A DNA stretch of 8,917 bases, from positions 1 to 8,917 of the forward strand of contig JAISIU010000206.1 of the NCBI GenBank assembly GCA_031261885.1. The letters are read 5' to 3'. Of the stretch, positions 6,102 through 8,917 are shown piece by piece. Position numbers and translations under genes: made by a program. Under the pieces are notes generated by a model. It ran no database searches, was not told the DNA's origin, and was given only the letters and a program-made list of their open reading frames with translations. Source of the stretch: Bifidobacteriaceae bacterium (GTDB taxonomy: Bacteria > Actinomycetota > Actinomycetes > Actinomycetales > WQXJ01). Each line of letters opens with the position of its first letter. Position 1 is the stretch's first letter.

Positions 6102-7139
6102 TCAGCGCAGGTCGGCGGGCTTGACGAGGTTGTCCGGTAGGCGGCCGGCCGCGAACTGTTCGAGCTGGGCCACCGCCACCTCGAGTGCGCGCTCGCCCAC
6201 GCCGTGCGTGGCGCCGCCGGCGTGCGGCGAGATCAGCAAGCCGGGCGCGTTCCAGAGCGGGTGGCCGGCCGGCAGCGGTTCCGGGTCCGTGACGTCGAGC
6301 CCGGCCGTGAGGCGGCCGGCCGTCAGCTCGGCGAGCAGCGCGGCCTGGTCGACGATGGCGCCGCGCGCGACGTTGATGAGCGTGGCGCCGTCCTTCATGC
6401 GCGCGAGGAACGCGGCGTCCACGAGGCCGCGCGTCGCGCTGTTCAGCGGCAACGTGGCGATGACGGCGTCGGCCCGGGGCAGCAGGGCGGGGAGGTCGGC
6501 CAGGGCGCGGATGCCGTCGCGCGCCGTGCGGCCCGTCATGAGGCAGGTGGCCCCGAACCCGGCGGCCCGCGCCTGGAACTCGTGGGCGATGTCGCCCGCG
6601 CCGAGCACGAGCAGCCGCGCGCCGCGGAGCGTGCGGCCGTGCCCGCCCGGCAGCCACCGGCCGGAGTCCTGGGCGTGGACGAAGTCGGGAATGTGGCGCC
6701 ATAGGGCCAGGAGCAGCGTGATCGCGAGCTCGGCCGTGGGCCCGCCATGCGCGCCCTTCGCGTTCGAGACGCGGTAGCGCTCCGGCGTGCCCTTGAGGAA
6801 CTCGACGCCCTGGGACAGGGTCTGGATCAGCTCGATGCTCGGCAGTTGGGCGCAGATCGGTTCCAGCTCCGCCCACGTGTGCTGGTTGGAGATCATGGCG
6901 CGGGCCGGCGGCGTGTGCGGTGGCACGGTGGCGGGGCCGCCCGTCGTCGTGGCGTGGCCCGGGTCGGCCAGCGCGTCGCCGCCCTCGTCGCCGACGACGA
7001 TGGCGTGAAGGTGCGGCGAGGCGTCGATCGCGGCGCCGATCCACGAAGAGGGGACGATGACGTTCATGGGCGGCACGGCAGGGGCCGGCTGGGTGAGGGG
7101 CTGAGCGGGACGGAAATCGTTGGTTACCTGGTCATTCAC
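6102..7139 (-). CDS. D-isomer specific 2-hydroxyacid dehydrogenase, paralog 2
   Basis: Same family and reaction type as the gene at 5066-6067, roughly 55-60% identical to it by eye over the aligned part. The 345-residue protein keeps the catalytic residues Arg259 (NVARGAIVD), Glu287 (DPEPLP) and His306 (SPHAG), the cofactor loop GAGDIAHEF with Ala at the third glycine position, and GRTARDG after the second strand, again pointing to NADP(H). The two copies differ most in the first 45 residues after MNVIVPS, part of the catalytic domain, so substrates may differ. The frame opens at GTG 7139, giving a 24-residue Gln/Pro-rich lead before MNVIVPS; ATG at 7067 is the alternative. Neither has a good ribosome binding site, so the start is open. 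The GTG falls in the loop of an inverted repeat. It lies 61 bp downstream of the lipoprotein gene on the same strand and could be read from the same promoter. Confidence 0.9.
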   Translation of the reverse strand: MNDQVTNDFRPAQPLTQPAPAVPPMNVIVPSSWIGAAIDASPHLHAIVVGDEGGDALADPGHATTTGGPATVPPHTPPARAMISNQHTWAELEPICAQLPSIELIQTLSQGVEFLKGTPERYRVSNAKGAHGGPTAELAITLLLALWRHIPDFVHAQDSGRWLPGGHGRTLRGARLLVLGAGDIAHEFQARAAGFGATCLMTGRTARDGIRALADLPALLPRADAVIATLPLNSATRGLVDAAFLARMKDGATLINVARGAIVDQAALLAELTAGRLTAGLDVTDPEPLPAGHPLWNAPGLLISPHAGGATHGVGERALEVAVAQLEQFAAGRLPDNLVKPADLR

Positions 7140-7154
7140 GGCACCAAGGGTAAC
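7123..7154 (-). promoter_or_regulatory. inverted repeat that places the dehydrogenase GTG start in its loop
   Basis: On the minus strand GTTACC and GGTAAC pair exactly, then after a two-base bulge TGGT pairs with ACCA, leaving a 10-base loop (GCCGTGAATG) that contains the GTG start at 7139-7137. It could act as an RNA hairpin controlling start codon access, or as a DNA operator with GGTTACC-type half sites. Only the pairing is seen; the role is inferred. Confidence 0.35.
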
Positions 7155-7166
7155 TCCGCGCGACGG

Positions 7167-7198
7167 CCGGTCCGCGCCGGGAGCGGCCCGGCCACCGG
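7167..7198 (-). terminator. two-part GC hairpin just after the lipoprotein gene
   Basis: The inner stem GCCGGG/CCCGGC (7176-7181 with 7187-7192, loop of 5) sits inside an outer stem CCGGT/ACCGG (7167-7171 with 7194-7198). On the minus strand it begins 2 bases after the lipoprotein stop. No U tract follows, so it would be a U-less terminator or a processing structure between the lipoprotein and dehydrogenase genes. Confidence 0.4.
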
Positions 7199-7200
7199 TG

Positions 7201-7806
7201 TCAGCAGTTCTTGATCATCCAGACGTTGACGAAGTTGGCGGCCGTCCCGAACGCGGCGTCCTGGCTGGCCGGGAGCTGGCCCGACTGGCCGAGGGCCTTG
7301 AGACCCGAGGCGAAGGCCAACAGCTGGGGCTTGAGCCCGCTGGACGCGCTGGAGGCCTCCTGGGTCAGCGCCGAGCCCCACGACTGGAGGTCATCGGAGG
7401 AGGCCGGCGAGGCGGACGTGCCGAAGTTGATGCTCATGAGCGTCTGGCACAGCTGCGTGTCCTTCGAGGGACCGCCGGTGGGCGTGAGCGGAGTGGTCAG
7501 CGACGGGCCGGTCTGCACGCCGGTGGCCTTCCCGATGACGCCCTTGCCGGCGCCCATGCTCGTGGACTGACTGGCCTGCGCGGCCGCCGTGGTCTGGCCG
7601 GCCGCGGCCGTGGCGGCGCCCTGGCCCGTGGCCCCGCCGGCGGCGGAGCCCGTGGTGGCCGCCGCTGAGCTGGCCGGCACCTCGACGGTTGAGCCGCCGT
7701 GCCCGCAGGCGGCGAGGCCCGCGAGCCCGAACGCGAGGATCGCGGCCGTGGCGGCGGCGCGGGCCGCGCGGGCGGCCCGGCGCGGCGAATCAGTCAACGT
7801 GGTCAT
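7201..7806 (-). CDS. small secreted lipoprotein with Ala/Thr/Ser/Gly-rich linker, unknown function
   Basis: I do not recognise a family. The 201-residue protein starts with an Arg-rich n-region (residues 1-16) and a hydrophobic core, ending in the lipobox LAAC with Cys34, so it should be lipid-anchored on the outside of the membrane. Residues 35 to about 110 are low-complexity, almost entirely Ala, Gly, Thr, Ser and Gln. The remaining 90 residues look like a small, mostly helical domain, beginning with Cys120 (QLCQTLM) and ending with Cys201 as the very last residue (WMIKNC). These two could form a disulfide that ties the C-terminus back. The start ATG at 7806 is well supported by GAGGAG 10 bases upstream. 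Neighbours are a dehydrogenase downstream and, beyond a long gap, pmt. The linker composition is what protein O-mannosyltransferases modify in actinomycetes, so glycosylation is plausible but unproven. Confidence 0.85.
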   Translation of the reverse strand: MTTLTDSPRRAARAARAAATAAILAFGLAGLAACGHGGSTVEVPASSAAATTGSAAGGATGQGAATAAAGQTTAAAQASQSTSMGAGKGVIGKATGVQTGPSLTTPLTPTGGPSKDTQLCQTLMSINFGTSASPASSDDLQSWGSALTQEASSASSGLKPQLLAFASGLKALGQSGQLPASQDAAFGTAANFVNVWMIKNC

Positions 7807-7816
7807 TGTGGGGCTT

Positions 7817-7822
7817 CTCCTC
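7817..7822 (-). promoter_or_regulatory. strong ribosome binding site of the lipoprotein gene (GAGGAG)
   Basis: GAGGAG on the minus strand lies 10 bases before the ATG at 7806. It is one of the clearest Shine-Dalgarno sequences in the window and fixes the start. Confidence 0.75.
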
Positions 7823-7915
7823 AGTCAAGCGAGTTCCGCGAGGCCAAGTGGTGGCCGCGGCCGCGCTGCCGCCGGGCCAGTGCCGGAAGCGCGCCAAGTG
7901 AACAGAGTCAACCCC

Positions 7916-7969
7916 AAGAATAAACCTCGCCCCGGAGACAGCCCCCGATTGACTGTCCCCGGGACGAGG
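7916..7969 (-). terminator. 17-bp intrinsic terminator with U-rich tail, upstream of the lipoprotein gene
   Basis: On the minus strand CCTCGTCCCGGGGACAG (7969-7953) pairs with CTGTCTCCGGGGCGAGG (7941-7925) around an 11-base loop. All 17 positions pair as RNA on this strand, two as G-U wobbles. On the plus strand those two become A-C mismatches, so the minus-strand RNA is the likely functional form. The stem runs straight into UUUAUUCUU, a good release tract and rare in such GC-rich DNA. It lies about 110 bases before the lipoprotein ATG and about 420 bases after the pmt stop, so it could end a long pmt transcript, a small RNA, or a prematurely stopped lipoprotein leader. Confidence 0.75.
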
Positions 7970-8072
7970 TGTCTAGGTCGCGATCTTTCATTGTGGGCGA
8001 ACTGTGCCGGTTGGGGCGGTTCGGGCAATGTCAGCGTGCTAGTCCCCACTACACGCCGAAATGGTCGGCAAC

Positions 8073-8117
8073 CTAGGTCCTTGAGGTGTCGGGCGAAAGA
8101 AGAACAGGTGGGGTCAT
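8073..8117 (-). CDS. possible 14-codon leader peptide ORF
   Basis: ATG at 8117 is preceded by AAGGAG with 9 bases spacing, as good a ribosome binding site as any in the window. It opens a 14-codon frame (MTPPVLLSPDTSRT) ending in TAG at 8073. It contains a run of codons unusual for this DNA: GTT CTT CTT, and later TCA AGG. The stop is about 100 bases ahead of the terminator-like hairpin at 7925-7969. The arrangement (short ORF, terminator, gene) resembles an attenuator, but I found no alternative antiterminator pairing, and chance occurrence of a short ORF behind a purine-rich site is possible. The same frame extends upstream to an ATG at 8255 (60 residues) without a ribosome binding site or coding-like codon use. 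Confidence 0.22.
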   Translation of the reverse strand: MTPPVLLSPDTSRT

Positions 8118-8344
8118 GGGGTGGCGCTCCTTCACGCGGGGGTGGCGATCGGGTTCCCGGGTAGGCCCCCCGCGACGGCTTGTCCCGGCCCGGTGACGCC
8201 TGATCAGAGGTTTGACCGGTCGAGACACGTCATACGTTACACGGAGTCCGGGCATGTCCCGGGGTGGGCTGCCGCAAGAGGGGGGTTAGCCCTACCTGTT
8301 GGCTCTGACCTGTGTGAACGTGGCCGAATTGAACCGAGTTGAAT

Positions 8345-8388
8345 CGTGGAAACCACGTGAGGCGTCCATGACGGCGCGCCCGCCGGTC
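8345..8388 (-). terminator. two small hairpins at the end of pmt (weak candidates)
   Basis: GACGGCG (8370-8376) can pair with CGCC-G-GTC (8381-8388, one bulge) right at the pmt stop codon. About 30 bases beyond the stop, CGTGG and CCACG (8345-8357) pair around AAA. Neither has a U tract, and the second stem is only 5 bp. They may slow or end pmt transcription, but the much better terminator is at 7925-7969. Confidence 0.27.
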
Positions 8389-8917
8389 AGATCCACGAGT
8401 TGAACCACATGTGGGCGTACCAGAAGTTGTAGTGGACGGTCTCGCCGGTCCAGATCGGCCAGAAGAAGGCCGCCATCGCCATCGCCAGCACGACGACGAC
8501 GCCCGCGACGATGAGGCCGACCTTTCGACGTTTGGCCGAGGTGCCGCGTGGTCCTATCAGCACGCCGAGCGCAAAGACGACCGCCAGCACGACGAACGGC
8601 ACGAACGCGACCGTGTAGAACGTGAAGATCGTGCGCTTCATGAAGAACAGCCACGGCACGTACCCGCCGATGTATCCGGCCAGGATGGCCCAGGCCCGGC
8701 GGTCCGCCCAGAACACGGCGAAGAACAACACGACGAGCAGGCCGATGATCCCGGCCCACCAGATGATCGGGTTGCCGAGTGACGTGATCGCCTGGAAGCA
8801 GCCGGTGGAGCCGCACTTCTTCTGCTCCGCGGCGGGCAGCACCTTCGTGACGTTCTCCCAGTAGAACGACGTCGGCCGTTGTTGGAACAGCCACAGCAGC
8901 GGGTTCGATTGGTAGTC
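8387..8917 (-). CDS. pmt: protein O-mannosyltransferase, C-terminal fragment (5' end outside window)
   Basis: The minus-strand frame is open from the window edge to the TGA at 8387-8389, showing the last 176 residues. This is the C-terminal four-helix membrane domain of the dolichyl/polyprenyl-phosphate-mannose protein mannosyltransferase family, which transfers mannose from a polyprenyl phosphate carrier to Ser/Thr of proteins being exported. Recognisable blocks are SNPLLWLFQQRPTSFYW at the start, SLGNPIIWWAG (about 46-56), YVPWLFFMKRTIFTFY, FVPFVVLA, and FFWPIWTGE followed by a WFNSWI end. Four hydrophobic helices can be counted. The catalytic N-terminal part lies outside the window. Two cysteines (Cys35 and Cys40 of the fragment) lie in the extracytoplasmic loop before the GNP block. 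It is followed by a long gap and then a lipoprotein with a Ser/Thr-rich linker, a plausible substrate. Confidence 0.93.
   Translation of the reverse strand, partial: DYQSNPLLWLFQQRPTSFYWENVTKVLPAAEQKKCGSTGCFQAITSLGNPIIWWAGIIGLLVVLFFAVFWADRRAWAILAGYIGGYVPWLFFMKRTIFTFYTVAFVPFVVLAVVFALGVLIGPRGTSAKRRKVGLIVAGVVVVLAMAMAAFFWPIWTGETVHYNFWYAHMWFNSWI

Larger units (their letters stand above)
7807..8386. other. gene-poor region between pmt and the lipoprotein gene
   Basis: About 580 bases without a convincing long coding region. The ORFs found here lack the strong G/C third-position bias of their neighbours. On the minus strand, in transcription order, it holds hairpins next to the pmt stop, a palindrome at 8248-8262 (CCGGG-CATGT-CCCGG), a 14-codon ORF with a good ribosome binding site (8073-8117), a strong terminator-like hairpin (7925-7969, U-rich tail to 7916), and about 100 further bases ahead of the lipoprotein start. 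I see no clear -35/-10 promoter for the lipoprotein gene downstream of the hairpin: TTGACT occurs at 7911-7906 on the minus strand, but no matching -10 follows at 16-18 bases. I recognise no tRNA, tmRNA, SRP RNA or known riboswitch. Confidence 0.5.

Noticed and set aside
5287..7044. Long minus-strand open frame spanning both dehydrogenases
   Set aside because: It is antisense to one dehydrogenase and out of frame with the other. It is made of Arg/Pro/Ala-rich shadow translation, and both real genes have intact catalytic motifs.
7908..7991. 27-residue ORF running through the terminator hairpin on the minus strand
   Set aside because: It has no ribosome binding site, and its codons coincide with the hairpin arms, whose pairing explains the sequence better.
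8203..8235. Plus-strand promoter-like TTGACC followed by TACGTT
   Set aside because: The spacing is only 15 bases, and no gene lies downstream on the plus strand within the window.
8160..8292. 6C-type small RNA, because of six-C runs near hairpins
   Set aside because: Only one hairpin on the minus strand has six C in its loop. The second C-rich loop required by that family is not there.
8281..8299. GGTTAGCCCTACCT, resembling an iron box of DtxR/IdeR
   Set aside because: It matches 12 of 19 bases of the consensus by my count, a level expected several times by chance over both strands of 9 kb, and it is almost 500 bases from the nearest downstream start.
8305..8345. tRNA-like GGTTCAATTC on the minus strand
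   Set aside because: The flanking bases do not form the T stem, and no acceptor or anticodon arms fit around it.

Overview
This is a GC-rich window of chromosomal, housekeeping-type DNA, most likely from an actinomycete (Actinomycetota). The reasons are the strong G/C preference at third codon positions, a protein O-mannosyltransferase (Pmt) of the actinobacterial type, lipoproteins with a clear lipobox followed by a Gly/Ser/Thr/Ala-rich linker, and a dihydroxy-acid dehydratase that reads, from memory, like the Streptomyces enzymes. The genus cannot be fixed from the sequence alone. I saw no transposase, phage gene, CRISPR array, tRNA or rRNA.

Layout. 1-329 (+) is the C-terminal end of a PLP-dependent aminotransferase, cut by the window edge. 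It converges on ilvD (428-2272, -), and a perfect 14-bp inverted repeat lies between the two as a likely shared terminator. Upstream of ilvD, on the same strand, is a complete polar amino acid ABC importer: substrate-binding lipoprotein (3991-4896), permease (3102-3974) and ATPase (2369-3109). Spacing and overlap are tight, so these three form one operon, and ilvD 96 bp downstream may be read through from it. A 169-bp divergent promoter region (4897-5065) separates the importer from a D-2-hydroxyacid dehydrogenase (5066-6067, +). A second dehydrogenase of the same family (6102-7139, -) lies tail to tail with the first, 34 bp apart, as an inverted paralogous pair. Next come a small lipoprotein with a low-complexity linker (7201-7806, -), a gene-poor stretch of about 580 bp (7807-8386), and the C-terminal end of pmt (8387-8917, -), cut by the right edge.

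How the genes may fit together. The aminotransferase, IlvD and the two dehydrogenases all handle 2-oxo or 2-hydroxy acids, and the importer brings in amino acids, so the left and middle parts look like amino acid and keto-acid metabolism. No shared pathway is proven. On the right, Pmt mannosylates Ser/Thr-rich exported proteins, and the neighbouring lipoprotein has the kind of Ser/Thr/Ala-rich linker that such enzymes modify. This is a contextual inference.

The least explained sequence is 7807-8386. On the minus strand it carries a strong terminator-like hairpin with a U-rich tail, about 110 nt ahead of the lipoprotein start. A 14-codon ORF with a good ribosome binding site lies further upstream. 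This could be an attenuating leader, a small RNA, or simply the 3' end of the pmt transcript. I found no clear sign of a wholly new multi-gene system.
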